From positions 2,418,001-2,482,000 of the forward strand of contig NZ_JAUSVA010000002.1 in the NCBI RefSeq assembly GCF_030813695.1: a stretch of DNA of 64,000 nt, in the 5' to 3' direction. Numbering within the stretch: the first letter of the stretch is position 1; every line of letters starts with the position of its first letter. Under the pieces are notes generated by a model, which was not told the origin of the DNA, made no database searches, and worked only from the letters and a program-made list of their open reading frames with translations. Source of the DNA: Kitasatospora herbaricolor (lineage in GTDB: Bacteria; Actinomycetota; Actinomycetes; Streptomycetales; Streptomycetaceae). A program made the position numbers and the translations under genes. Of this stretch, positions 19,475-28,044 are shown one piece after another.

Positions 19475-20365
19475 TCAGGCCCGCTCCGGGTCGAGCAGCC
19501 GGGCCAGCAGCGCCGCCGGACCCTCCGGGAGGCTGCCGCGCACCAGCTCGGTGCGGTGCACCAGCCGCGGTTCCCGCACGGGGACGGCGAGCACCCCCGG
19601 CACCCCGGCGAGCACCGCCTGCGGCAGCACGGCCAGGCCGTGACCGGCCGCGACCAGGGTCAGCAGCCCGGACAGGTCGGTCCCCGGGTAGCGGGTGGCC
19701 GGCCGGAACCCCGTCACGCCGGTCGCGGCGCGCAGCCGCTCGGTCGGCACCGCGACACCGGGCGCGTCCAGCCAGCGGGCGTCCGCGAGGTCGGCGAGGT
19801 CGAGCCCGGGACGGCCCGCGAGCGGGTGGCCGGCCGGCAGCGCGACCGCGATCGGCTGCTCGGCGACGGCCACGCCGGTGAGCGGGCCGACGTCGGGCAA
19901 CTGCAGCGGGTCGCTGGGCGCGGCCATGCCGTCGGTCAGCCCGAGGTCGGCCTCGCCGGTGGCGACGGCCACCGGCACGTCCGGCCGGCCGAGCACCCGG
20001 ACGGTGAGCTCCAGTCCGGGGTGGGCCTGCCGGGTGAAGGCGAGCGCGGCGGCGAGGCCCGTGGTCACCGCGAGCGGGGTGGCGGCCAGCACCAGTGCGA
20101 CGGTGCCGGCGCCGGCCAGCCGGGCGATGTCGGCCCGCGCGGCGGCCGTCCGGAGCAGCAGCGGTCCGGCGTGCTCCAGCAGCCGGGCGCCGGCCGCGGT
20201 CGGCCCGACCGGCCGGCGGTGCAGCAGCTCCGCGCCGAGATCCGCCTCCAGGACGGCGATCTGCTGGGAGACCGCCGACTGGGTGTAGCCGAGTTCGCGG
20301 GCGGCGGCCGAGAAGGAGCCGAGCCGGGCCACCGCGACGAAGGTGCGCAGCAGGTGCGATTCCAT
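19475..20365 (-). CDS. LysR-family transcriptional regulator
   Basis: The 296-residue protein has the N-terminal LysR helix-turn-helix (LLRTFVAVARLGSFSAAARELGYTQSAVSQQIAVLE, quoted in part) and a periplasmic-binding-like effector domain (LGLTDGMAAPSD, LVAAGHGLAVLP). It is divergent from the glutamine-amidotransferase-like gene, with a perfect 8-base inverted repeat in the 76-base gap. The usual LysR arrangement suggests it controls that neighbour and itself. ATG 20371, two codons upstream, is an alternative start. Confidence 0.9.
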   Translation of the reverse strand: MESHLLRTFVAVARLGSFSAAARELGYTQSAVSQQIAVLEADLGAELLHRRPVGPTAAGARLLEHAGPLLLRTAAARADIARLAGAGTVALVLAATPLAVTTGLAAALAFTRQAHPGLELTVRVLGRPDVPVAVATGEADLGLTDGMAAPSDPLQLPDVGPLTGVAVAEQPIAVALPAGHPLAGRPGLDLADLADARWLDAPGVAVPTERLRAATGVTGFRPATRYPGTDLSGLLTLVAAGHGLAVLPQAVLAGVPGVLAVPVREPRLVHRTELVRGSLPEGPAALLARLLDPERA

Positions 20366-20375
20366 GCCCATCAGT

Positions 20376-20399
20376 ATTGCTGATGGTTGGGTCAGCAAT
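20376..20399. promoter_or_regulatory. Operator-like inverted repeat between lysR and the amidotransferase gene
   Basis: ATTGCTGA (20376-20383) and TCAGCAAT (20392-20399) are exact complements with an 8-base spacer, in the only AT-richer part of this stretch. It lies 11 bases from the LysR start and 43 from the divergent start, as expected for a LysR recognition site. Confidence 0.65.
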
Positions 20400-20441
20400 C
20401 ATCGTTGGCGCCGATTTCGTTCTTCGGGCCACGATGGGCGC

Positions 20442-21266
20442 ATGACCACTCCCGTCACCCCCTTCCCCGGCCCGGCCGTCCTTCCGTCGACGGCTCCCGC
20501 ACCGGCGAGCCGCCTCGGCGCGCCGTACACCGCCCGGCTCGCGCTGGTCGGCGACCGCTCCCCCAGCATCCGCTCGCATGCCCGGATCCCGGGTCTGCTC
20601 GACGCGCTGGCCCGCCGCGAGCAGCTGGTGCTGGACGCGTACTGGATCTCCACCGAGGACGCCGGCCAGGACGGCGCCCTGGCCGGGTTCGACGCGATCT
20701 GGCTGCTGCCCGGCAGCCCGTACCGCAGCGAGGCCGGCGCGCTGGCCGCCGTCCGGACCGCCCGCGAGGGAGGCATCCCGTTCCTCGGCACCTGCGGCGG
20801 GTTCCAGCACGCCGTGCTGGAGTACGCGCGGAACGTCTGCGGGCTCGGCCGGGCCACCCACGCCGAGTCCCCGGAGCGGCCGGGCACCGCCGAGGAGGAC
20901 GAGGACCTGCTGGTCGTCCCGCTGACCTGCTCCCTGGTCGGCCACGAGGGCGTCATCGAGATCACCCCTGACACGCTCGCCGCCCGGGTCCTCGGCAGCA
21001 CCCGCACGCTGGAGCGGTACCACTGCGCGTACGGCCTGAACGCGCGGTACCTGGACGTCCTGCGGGAGCACGGGCTGCGGTTCAGCGGGGCGGACGAGAA
21101 CGGCGAGGTGCGGATAGCCGAGCTGCCGGGCCACCCGTTCTTCCTGGTCTCGCTGTTCCAGCCGGAACTCGCCGGGGACGGCACCCGCGCACACCCGGCG
21201 ATCGGCGCGCTGGCGGCCGCCGCCGTGGCGCACAGCGCCCGCGCGGCGGCCGGCGCCCGGACCTGA
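20442..21266 (+). CDS. CTP-synthase C-terminal-like glutamine amidotransferase protein
   Basis: The 274-residue protein matches the family named CTP synthase C-terminal region-related (seleno)protein. It has a class-I amidotransferase nucleophile elbow (FLGTCGGFQHAVLEYARNV, Cys of GTCGG). A C-terminal HPFFLVSLFQPE resembles the His-x-Glu end of GATase domains. It lacks the synthetase domain of PyrG, so it does not make CTP alone. Some relatives have selenocysteine at the nucleophile; here it is an ordinary TGC cysteine. The substrate is unknown. A LysR gene is divergent, with an inverted repeat between. Confidence 0.82.
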   Translation: MTTPVTPFPGPAVLPSTAPAPASRLGAPYTARLALVGDRSPSIRSHARIPGLLDALARREQLVLDAYWISTEDAGQDGALAGFDAIWLLPGSPYRSEAGALAAVRTAREGGIPFLGTCGGFQHAVLEYARNVCGLGRATHAESPERPGTAEEDEDLLVVPLTCSLVGHEGVIEITPDTLAARVLGSTRTLERYHCAYGLNARYLDVLREHGLRFSGADENGEVRIAELPGHPFFLVSLFQPELAGDGTRAHPAIGALAAAAVAHSARAAAGART

Positions 21267-21502
21267 CCGGTCGCCCGCCCGGCCGTCCGCCCGCCCGGCC
21301 GGCCGGTTCGAGATCGACGGCACCGAGGCCGCCGCCGCCTTCCCGCGCGGGCACGGCGCGGCGCCGGAGGACGTCCGGGTGGTCCGGGAGCCGTGGCCCC
21401 GCACACCACCCCGGAGATCCCCGCCCCGATGGCGCCCCGGTGATCGCCCGCGCCACCGCCGGGGTCGAGCCGGACGTGCTGGGCCGGGCGGCCGACGGAC
21501 GG
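21267..21502 (+). pseudogene. Possible decayed coding remnant between the amidotransferase gene and coaE
   Basis: There is no start codon or full frame, yet two plus-strand pieces read like normal protein. FEIDGTEAAAAFPRGHGAAPEDVRVV starts near 21309; then, in another frame, DGAPVIARATAGVEPDVLGRAADG runs from about 21430 to 21500. This could be a frameshifted gene fragment or chance in high-GC DNA. The family is not recognised. Confidence 0.25.
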
Positions 21503-22093
21503 TCAGCGGGCCGTCAGCTCGTCCCAGACCTCGCGGACCCGGGGGGCCAGCGCCTCCAGCGGGCCGCTGTTGTCGATCACCAGGTCGGCGACCGCGAGCC
21601 GGGCCTCCCGGGTGGCCTGGGCCGCCATCCGGGCCGTCGCCTCGGCCTCGGCCATGCCGCGCAGCCGGACCAGCCGGTCGAGTCGCACCTCGTCGGCGGC
21701 GTCCACCACCACGACCAGGTCGTAGAGCGGGGCGAGCCCGTTCTCGGCCAGCAGCGGCACGTCGTGCACGACGACGGCGTCCGGCGCGGCGGCCTCCTCC
21801 AGTTCGGCGGAGCGGGCCCGGACCAGCGGGTGGACGATGGCGTTCAGCGCCCGCAGCCTGTCCTGGTCGGCGAAGACCAGGGCCCCCAGCGCGGGCCGGT
21901 CCAGCTCGCCGTCCGCGCGCAGCACGCCCGGGCCGAACTCGGCCAGGACGGCGGCCAGCCCCTCCGTCCCCGGGGCGACCACCTCACGGGCGATCAGGTC
22001 GGCGTCCACCACCACGGCCCCGTACGAGGCGAACAGCCGGGACACCTCGCTCTTGCCCGCGCCGATCCCGCCCGTCAGTCCGATCTTCAGCAT
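21503..22093 (-). CDS. coaE: Dephospho-CoA kinase
   Basis: CoaE phosphorylates the 3' hydroxyl of dephospho-CoA, the last step of CoA synthesis. The 196-residue protein opens with the P-loop [17 protein letters not shown] (residues 5-21). It then has [12 protein letters not shown] (substrate Asp), VHPLVRA, and the lid-region motifs [15 protein letters not shown]. This is the bare single-domain form; some actinobacterial CoaE carry a C-terminal extension that is absent here. In Streptomyces coaE lies close to rpsA, as it does here, about 4 kb away. Confidence 0.95.
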   Translation of the reverse strand: MLKIGLTGGIGAGKSEVSRLFASYGAVVVDADLIAREVVAPGTEGLAAVLAEFGPGVLRADGELDRPALGALVFADQDRLRALNAIVHPLVRARSAELEEAAAPDAVVVHDVPLLAENGLAPLYDLVVVVDAADEVRLDRLVRLRGMAEAEATARMAAQATREARLAVADLVIDNSGPLEALAPRVREVWDELTAR

Positions 22094-22246
22094 GGCGTCA
22101 GGCTACCGGCAGCGGCCGCGACGCCGGAGGCCCGCCCGCCGGTCCGACCCGGCCGAAGCAGGACGGGCGGACGGGCGGACGGGCGGGCAGCGGGCCGGAG
22201 GACGTCCGGCCAGCCGGCCGGACGGGCGGACGGGGCCGGCGGTGTT

Positions 22247-22888
22247 TCAGCCGAGGTCGACCTGCTCCCCCGCGGCCAGCCGCCGCAGCGGTGCGCCCGT
22301 CCCCGGCCCGCCCTCCCCGAGCAGCCGGCCGAAGAGCTGCTGCCCCACCTCGCTGAGCACCGCCTCGTGGATCCCGATCGCGTGCGCGGGCTTGACCTCG
22401 CGGACGTAGTCGATCAGCTCGGAAGCCTTGCTCCAGGGGGTGCCGGTCGGCACCAGCAGGGTGTCGACCGGCAGCGGCGGAACGGTCAGCGCGTCGCCCG
22501 GGTGGAACAGCCGCCCGTCGACGGTGAACCCGATGTTGGTGATCCGGGGGATGTCCGGGTGGATCACCGCGTGCCACTCGCCGTGCACGGTGACCCCCAG
22601 ACCGCCCACCTCGAAGGCGTCGCCCTCGCCGACCACGGTGACCCGCTGCCGGACGCCGTCCAGCTGCGCGGCCACCGCGCCGTTGGTCCAGACCCGCAGC
22701 GCGGGGTCGGCCTCCAGGGCGGCGCGCAGCCGCCCCTCCACGAAGTGGTCGAAGTGTTCATGCGTGATCAGTACGGCGTCGGCGCCCGCGAGCGCGTCGG
22801 GCTCGGTGAACATGCCCGGGTCGATGACGATCGTGGTGTCGCCCTGCTGCAGGCGGACGCAGGCGTGGCCCAGCTTGGTCAGCTTCAT
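22247..22888 (-). CDS. Metallo-beta-lactamase-fold hydrolase
   Basis: The 213-residue protein is a UlaG-like MBL hydrolase: MKLTKLGHACVRL, then ITHEHFDHF (metal-binding HxHxDH), GEWHAVIH, and LFHPGDAL with the bridging Asp. ATG 22888 is chosen from the start of the conserved fold. There is no ribosome site; instead a good -10 (TATAGT on the minus strand, 22902-22897) ends 8 bases before the ATG, so the mRNA is probably leaderless. A MarR gene is divergent and an inverted repeat overlaps this -10, which suggests repression by it. The substrate is unknown. Confidence 0.88.
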   Translation of the reverse strand: MKLTKLGHACVRLQQGDTTIVIDPGMFTEPDALAGADAVLITHEHFDHFVEGRLRAALEADPALRVWTNGAVAAQLDGVRQRVTVVGEGDAFEVGGLGVTVHGEWHAVIHPDIPRITNIGFTVDGRLFHPGDALTVPPLPVDTLLVPTGTPWSKASELIDYVREVKPAHAIGIHEAVLSEVGQQLFGRLLGEGGPGTGAPLRRLAAGEQVDLG

Positions 22889-22895
22889 GGGGAAA

Positions 22896-22918
22896 ACTAT
22901 ACAGCAAGACTGTGCAGT
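22896..22918. promoter_or_regulatory. MarR-operator-like dyad overlapping the -10 of the MBL gene
   Basis: ACTATACAG (22896-22904) and CTGTGCAGT (22910-22918) form an inverted repeat with 7 of 9 pairs and a 5-base spacer. It covers TATAGT on the minus strand and TATACA on the plus strand. Binding here would shut both divergent promoters. Confidence 0.6.
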
Positions 22919-22950
22919 TCTGCTGAGCAGCCGGCGGGTAGGCTGGTCCC

Positions 22951-23400
22951 ATGAGCGCATCCGCCACCCCCGTAGACCCGCCGGAACCCGCCGTGGACCC
23001 GCTGGAACTCGCCGCCGACCTGCGGAGCGCCCTCGGTAACCTGGTCCGCGCCCTGCGGGTGGGCGACGAACTGCCGCAGAACCAGGCCGGCGTCCTCGGC
23101 CTGCTGGTCCGCGAGGGGCCCCACACCACCAGCGAGCTGGCCGACCGCCAGCACGTGCGCCACCAGTCGATGGCCCGCACGGTGGCCCTGCTCACCCAGG
23201 CCGGCCTGGTGCGCCAGGAGCGCCACGCCACCGACGGCCGCAAGCTGCTGCTCGCCGCCACCGAGGCCGGCACCGCCGCCCTGCATGCGCAGCGCGCGCG
23301 CCGCGAGGGCGAGATCGCGGCCGCGATCACCGAGCGGCTCACCCCCGAGGAGCAGGCCGTCCTGCGACAGAGCGTCGGGCTGCTGCGCCGCCTCGGCTGA
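22951..23400 (+). CDS. MarR-family regulator
   Basis: The 149-residue protein has the MarR winged helix (LPQNQAGVLGLLVREGP, TTSELADRQHVRHQSMARTVALL, wing VRQERHATDGRKLLL) and flanking dimer helices. It is divergent from the MBL hydrolase gene and lies upstream of the convergent MMPL exporter gene. Members respond to small phenolic or drug-like ligands. The dyad at 22896-22918 is its likely operator; control of the exporter is possible but not shown by any site. Confidence 0.9.
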   Translation: MSASATPVDPPEPAVDPLELAADLRSALGNLVRALRVGDELPQNQAGVLGLLVREGPHTTSELADRQHVRHQSMARTVALLTQAGLVRQERHATDGRKLLLAATEAGTAALHAQRARREGEIAAAITERLTPEEQAVLRQSVGLLRRLG

Positions 23401-23451
23401 ACCGGGCTCCGGGCTCGGCGGGAGGCCGGGGCCGCCGCCCGGCGGTCCCTC

Positions 23452-25785
23452 TCAGCGTTCGGTCACCGCTCCGACCAGACCCTCGGCGGCCACCGGCCCG
23501 TCGGTCCGGCCCGGCGCGGCGGCCTCGGCCGGCGCCTCGACCTCGGCCGGCGCCTGGATCTCGGCCGGCTCGTGGGCCGGACCGCGCTGCGCCGGGAGCA
23601 CGGCCGCGGCGATCGGCGGCAGTTCGGTGTGCTCACTGAGGCCGAAGCGGCGGTGCAGTCGGCGCAGCGGGGCCGGCGCCCACCAGTTGAACTCGCCGAA
23701 CAGGGTCATCGCGGCGGGCACCAGCAGGCAGCGGACCAGGGTGGCGTCCACGGCCACCGCCACCGCCAGGGCGATGCCCATCTGCTTGACCATCAGCATG
23801 TCGCCGGCGGCGAAGCCCGCGAAGACGATCACCATCAGCAGGGCGGCCGAGGTGATGATCTTCCCGCTGCGTTGCAGCCCCAGCTCGACCGAGCGGGTGC
23901 AGCTGTACCCGCGGTCCCGGAGTTCCTTGATCCGGGCGAGCAGGAAGACCTCGTAGTCCATCGAGAGCCCGAAGGCGAAGGCGAAGACCAGGACGGGTAT
24001 GAAGGTCTCCAGGCCGCCGACCGGGCTGAAGCCGAGGAATCCGCTGAACCAGCCGTCCTGGAAGATCAGCGTCAGCGCGCCGAGCGAGGCGCCCAGCGAC
24101 AGCAGGTTCATCAGCAGGGCCTTGACCGGCATCACCACCGAGCCGGTCATCAGGAAGAGCAGGATCAGCGTACCGATCGCGACCAGCCCGAGCGCCCAGG
24201 GCCCGCGGGTCAGCAGTTCGTGCTGAAAGTCGACCACCGAGGCGGCGCCGCCCGTGACGTAGGTGGTGAGCCCGCCGCGCTCGGCGCGCAGCTCCTTGAC
24301 CACCTGCTTGGCGGCGGCGCCCTGCGGGTCGCCGTGCACCAGGACGTCGACGGTGCTGAGCTGCTCGCCCACCGGGGTGACCGCCCGGACGCCGGCGACG
24401 CCGGGCAGCCCGGCCACCACGTCGTCGGCGTAGGCCTGCGCCACCGCCGCGCCGCCGCGGACCACCACGGTGACAGGTGCCGGCGCGACCTGCGGGAACC
24501 GCTGGTCGACGGCCTCGGCGACCTGCCGGCCGGCCGAGGAGGCCGGCAGCACCGCGGCCCCGGAGTTGCGCATCTCGGCGCCGGCGAACGGCGCCCCGGC
24601 GGCGACCAGCAGGGCGGTGCAGGCCAGCGCGACGGGCACGGCCTTCCTGCGCACCCGGCGTACGGTGCGACTGAAGAAGCCCTCGTCGGGGACGGGCGCC
24701 GTCGGGGTCTTGATGCGCCGCCCGGCGAAGCCGAGCAGGGCCGGCACCAGGGTCAGGGCGGCCGCGACGGCGATCACCACCACGCTCACCCCGGCCGCGG
24801 CCACCGCGGCCAGCACCGGACTGGTGAAGACGAAGAGGCCGGAGAGGGCGACGGCCACGGTGAGCCCGGAGAAGGCGACCGTGCGGCCGGCGGTCGCGGA
24901 GGTGCGCTCCACGGCGGCGGCGATGCCCGCGCCGTGGCCGCGTTCCTCCCGGAAGCGGTTGACCATCAGCAGCGCGTAGTCGATGGAGAGCCCGAGGCCG
25001 AGCACGGTGGCGATCGGCAGCACGCTGGTGTCGATGTCCATGATCTTGCTGAAGCCGAACATGGCCAGCAGGGCGCCGCCGACCGAGGCGACCGCGCCGA
25101 TCACCGGCAGGCTGGCCGCGGCCAGGCCCCCGAAGACCAGCACCATCACCACCAGGGTCAGCGGCAGGGTGACGATCTCGCCGAACCGGGTGTCCCGCTC
25201 GGTCTGCTTCTTGACCTCCTGCTGGAGCACCAGGTCGCCGCCGACGGTGACCTTGGCGCCGTCGGCGGCGATGCCGGAGAGCCGCTGGGTGACGGCCCCG
25301 AGCTGGGCGTTGCTGCTGCCGTCGGTCATCCGGACCGTGACCAGGCTCGCGTTGCCGTCGGCGGAGCGCTGGGCGGGGCCGGAACCGGCCGCCGGCCCGT
25401 AGGTGTCGGTGACGGAGGCGACGCCGGGCAGGGCGGTGATCTCGGCGGTGGCCCGGGTGACGGCCGCCCGTACGGCCTGGTCCTCCACGGGTACGCCGTC
25501 CACTACGGCGGTGACCGAGCCCTTGGCCGGGTCGGCGGCGGTGACGGCGGCCGACCCGCGGTCGGCCTCGGAGCTGCCCGCGGCGCCGGCGACGGTACCC
25601 TCGAACACCCGCCCGCCGATCAGCACGCCGACCACCAGGACCACGGCCCACAGGCCCAGCACCCAGCGCCGGTGCCGGAAGCAGAACCGCCCCAGGGCGG
25701 CGAGCCGGCCGCCCACCTCGGGATCGCCTGACGCCGGAACGTCGGACGCAGGAACGTCGGTGGTCACTGCGGAGCTACGGCGCAT
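23452..25785 (-). CDS. MMPL-family RND exporter
   Basis: The 777-residue protein has the typical MMPL layout. One N-terminal membrane helix (about residues 37-56) is followed by an extracytoplasmic domain and a five-helix bundle with LGLGLSIDYALLMVNRFREE. A second loop domain and a second bundle with AFAFGLSMDYEVFLLARIKE follow. The paired DY motifs in each half are the proton-relay positions of the family. Such proteins export lipids, siderophores or drugs using the proton gradient. ATG 25785 is the natural start, with a 36-residue cytoplasmic lead. Confidence 0.93.
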   Translation of the reverse strand: MRRSSAVTTDVPASDVPASGDPEVGGRLAALGRFCFRHRRWVLGLWAVVLVVGVLIGGRVFEGTVAGAAGSSEADRGSAAVTAADPAKGSVTAVVDGVPVEDQAVRAAVTRATAEITALPGVASVTDTYGPAAGSGPAQRSADGNASLVTVRMTDGSSNAQLGAVTQRLSGIAADGAKVTVGGDLVLQQEVKKQTERDTRFGEIVTLPLTLVVMVLVFGGLAAASLPVIGAVASVGGALLAMFGFSKIMDIDTSVLPIATVLGLGLSIDYALLMVNRFREERGHGAGIAAAVERTSATAGRTVAFSGLTVAVALSGLFVFTSPVLAAVAAAGVSVVVIAVAAALTLVPALLGFAGRRIKTPTAPVPDEGFFSRTVRRVRRKAVPVALACTALLVAAGAPFAGAEMRNSGAAVLPASSAGRQVAEAVDQRFPQVAPAPVTVVVRGGAAVAQAYADDVVAGLPGVAGVRAVTPVGEQLSTVDVLVHGDPQGAAAKQVVKELRAERGGLTTYVTGGAASVVDFQHELLTRGPWALGLVAIGTLILLFLMTGSVVMPVKALLMNLLSLGASLGALTLIFQDGWFSGFLGFSPVGGLETFIPVLVFAFAFGLSMDYEVFLLARIKELRDRGYSCTRSVELGLQRSGKIITSAALLMVIVFAGFAAGDMLMVKQMGIALAVAVAVDATLVRCLLVPAAMTLFGEFNWWAPAPLRRLHRRFGLSEHTELPPIAAAVLPAQRGPAHEPAEIQAPAEVEAPAEAAAPGRTDGPVAAEGLVGAVTER

Positions 25786-26097
25786 ATGCGGGGGGTGCCT
25801 TGCTTCAGGGGCCGGGTGAGGGCCCGATCGGGCAACTCAACCCAAGGTAGGCGCTAAGGGATGAAAGGCCCATAGGGGTGCGATGAGCCCCTCATCACAA
25901 AATTCCCTCACATAATGAACCCATAAGTGAACGGCCCCACGGCCCCACTGACCCACTGACCCACGGCACCGGCCGGCCTCCGGAGGCCGCGGCCCGCACC
26001 AACGCATGAACCCCCGCCCGGTTCCCCGGGCGGGGGTTCATGTCAGCCGGCGCTCAGCTCAGCACGGGGCCGAGCCGGGACCAGTGGGGGCGAGAGC
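25786..26097. other. Intergenic region with the MMPL promoter and rpsA terminator
   Basis: The left part (25830-25930) is AT-richer and must carry the promoter of the leftward MMPL gene. The right part holds the rpsA terminator. No gene is seen. Confidence 0.5.
26005..26042. terminator. Strong hairpin terminator after rpsA
   Basis: A 17-base stem (CATGAACCCCCGCCCGG with its complement) with a short TTCC-type loop lies 56 bases beyond the rpsA stop on the minus strand. There is no T-run, which is normal for this group. Confidence 0.8.
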
Positions 26098-27588
26098 TCA
26101 GCTCTGGCCGCCCGCCAGCTTCTCACGCAGTGCGGCGAGCGCCTCGTCCGAAGCGAGAGCGCCGGAGCCCTCGTCGCTGCTGGAGGAGTACGAGCCACCG
26201 GCGGCGGCGGCAACAGCGTCGCCACCCTCGGCAGCGGCCTCGGCGTCGGCCTCACGGCTCTTGATGACCTGGGCCTGGTGCTGCTCGAAGCGGGTCTGCG
26301 CCTCGGCGTACTGGCGCTCCCACTCCTCACGCTGCTTCTCGAAGCCGGGCAGCCAGTCGTTCGCCTCGGGGTCGAAGCCCTCCGGGTAGATGTAGTTGCC
26401 CTGGTCGTCGTACGAGGCAGCCATGCCGTACAGGGTCGGGTCGAACTCGACCGAGGCCGGGTCGGCACCGAGCGACTCGTTGGCCTGCTTCAGCGAGAGG
26501 CTGATGCGGCGACGCTCGAGGTCGATGTCGATGACCTTGACGAAGATCTCGTCGCCGACCTGGACGACCTGCTCCGGGATCTCCACGTGGCGCTCGGCCA
26601 GCTCGGAGATGTGGACCAGACCCTCGATGCCCTCGTCCACGCGGACGAACGCACCGAACGGAACCAGCTTGGTGACCTTACCCGGGACGACCTGGCCGAT
26701 CTGGTGCGTACGGGCGAACTGCTGCCACGGGTCCTCCTGGGTCGCCTTCAGCGACAGGGAGACGCGCTCGCGGTCCATGTCGACGTCGAGAACCTCGACG
26801 GTGACCTCCTGGCCGACCTCGACGACCTCGGACGGGTGGTCGATGTGCTTCCAGGACAGCTCGGAGACGTGAACGAGACCGTCGACGCCACCCAGGTCCA
26901 CGAAGGCACCGAAGTTGACGATCGAGGAGACGACGCCGGAGCGCACCTGGCCCTTCTGCAGGGTGGTGAGGAAGGTCTGGCGGACCTCGCTCTGGGTCTG
27001 CTCCAGCCAGGCACGGCGGGACAGGACCACGTTGTTGCGGTTCTTGTCCAGCTCGATGATCTTGGCCTCGAGCTCCTTGCCCACGTAGGGCTGGAGGTCG
27101 CGGACGCGGCGCATCTCGACGAGCGAGGCCGGCAGGAAGCCACGGAGGCCGATGTCGAGGATGAGACCACCCTTGACGACCTCGATGACGGTACCGGTGA
27201 CGATGCCGTCCTCTTCCTTGATCTTCTCGATCGTGCCCCAGGCGCGCTCGTACTGCGCGCGCTTCTTGGACAGGATCAGACGACCCTCCTTGTCCTCCTT
27301 CTGGAGAACCAGGGCCTCGATCTCGTCGCCGACCTTGACGACCTCGTGCGGGTCAACGTCGTGCTTGATCGAGAGCTCGCGGGACGGGATGACGCCCTCG
27401 GTCTTGTAACCGATGTCGAGGAGGACCTCGTCACGGTCGACCTTCACGATGATGCCCTCGACGATGTCGCCATCGTTGAAGTACTTGATGGTCTCGTCGA
27501 TCGCCGCGAGGAAGGCCTCTGCGTCGCCGATGTCGTTGACCGCAACCTGCGGGGTGGTGCTGAGGGAGGAGTCGGTGGGGCTCGTCAT
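26098..27588 (-). CDS. rpsA: 30S ribosomal protein S1
   Basis: The 496-residue protein carries four S1 RNA-binding repeats, at about residues 37-106, 123-190, 208-278 and 295-365 (for example GDIVEGIIVKVDRDEVLLDIGYKTEGVIP and GQVRSGVVSSIVNFGAFVDLGGVDGLV, quoted in part). An acidic Ala/Ser-rich C-terminal tail follows. Four repeats instead of six is normal for actinobacteria. S1 binds mRNA on the small ribosomal subunit. Codon use is the most biased in the window (AAG, GAC, CTG), as for a highly expressed gene. ATG 27588 is where the conserved N-terminus begins. The leader from the predicted promoter is about 209 bases long, leaving room for control by S1 itself. Confidence 0.97.
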   Translation of the reverse strand: MTSPTDSSLSTTPQVAVNDIGDAEAFLAAIDETIKYFNDGDIVEGIIVKVDRDEVLLDIGYKTEGVIPSRELSIKHDVDPHEVVKVGDEIEALVLQKEDKEGRLILSKKRAQYERAWGTIEKIKEEDGIVTGTVIEVVKGGLILDIGLRGFLPASLVEMRRVRDLQPYVGKELEAKIIELDKNRNNVVLSRRAWLEQTQSEVRQTFLTTLQKGQVRSGVVSSIVNFGAFVDLGGVDGLVHVSELSWKHIDHPSEVVEVGQEVTVEVLDVDMDRERVSLSLKATQEDPWQQFARTHQIGQVVPGKVTKLVPFGAFVRVDEGIEGLVHISELAERHVEIPEQVVQVGDEIFVKVIDIDLERRRISLSLKQANESLGADPASVEFDPTLYGMAASYDDQGNYIYPEGFDPEANDWLPGFEKQREEWERQYAEAQTRFEQHQAQVIKSREADAEAAAEGGDAVAAAAGGSYSSSSDEGSGALASDEALAALREKLAGGQS

Positions 27589-28044
27589 TAGGAAAAGGGC
27601 TCCGGTACGGACATGAAGTCGTAGGTAATGCCACGCGGAGGGCCCGTATCGCTCCCACCGAAAGCCGGACAGCCAAAGGCACGGCGCACCGGTGTTTCCC
27701 AGAAAATCCGAGAACCGGTGTCCGTCTTGCGACCGTGGGGTCTTCGACAGATGCGAGCGCGACCTGCTCCGTCCGAGGCGCGCAGGCCCGCAGCGCAACT
27801 TGTAGCATACGGGGACAGCCAGGCACGGTCAACGCCAACGAAGGCGAGACGGTGGAGGCCGGTGTGGATCAGGCCATATCCTCGCAACCGCGCCCCGAAC
27901 ACCCCGGCCTGAGCCGGTGTGCAGGGTGGCAGCCGCAGGGGCCCGCTCCCCGGATGCCACCACTCCCGACCTGACCTGTACGGAACAGTTCTGGAGCAGC
28001 GGCGCTTTCCGCAGACGACACCCTACGCGACGGGCACTACCACC
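27589..28044. other. rpsA leader and divergent intergenic region
   Basis: It holds the long rpsA leader (27589 to about 27797), the rpsA promoter, and the unmarked start region of the divergent methyltransferase. The leader is AT-richer than its surroundings. No named RNA element was recognised. Confidence 0.5.
27804..27832 (-). promoter_or_regulatory. Predicted main-sigma promoter of rpsA
   Basis: On the minus strand TTGACC (27832-27827) is followed after exactly 17 bases by TATGCT (27809-27804). This is the best consensus-like promoter in the window and fits a highly expressed ribosomal gene. Confidence 0.7.
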
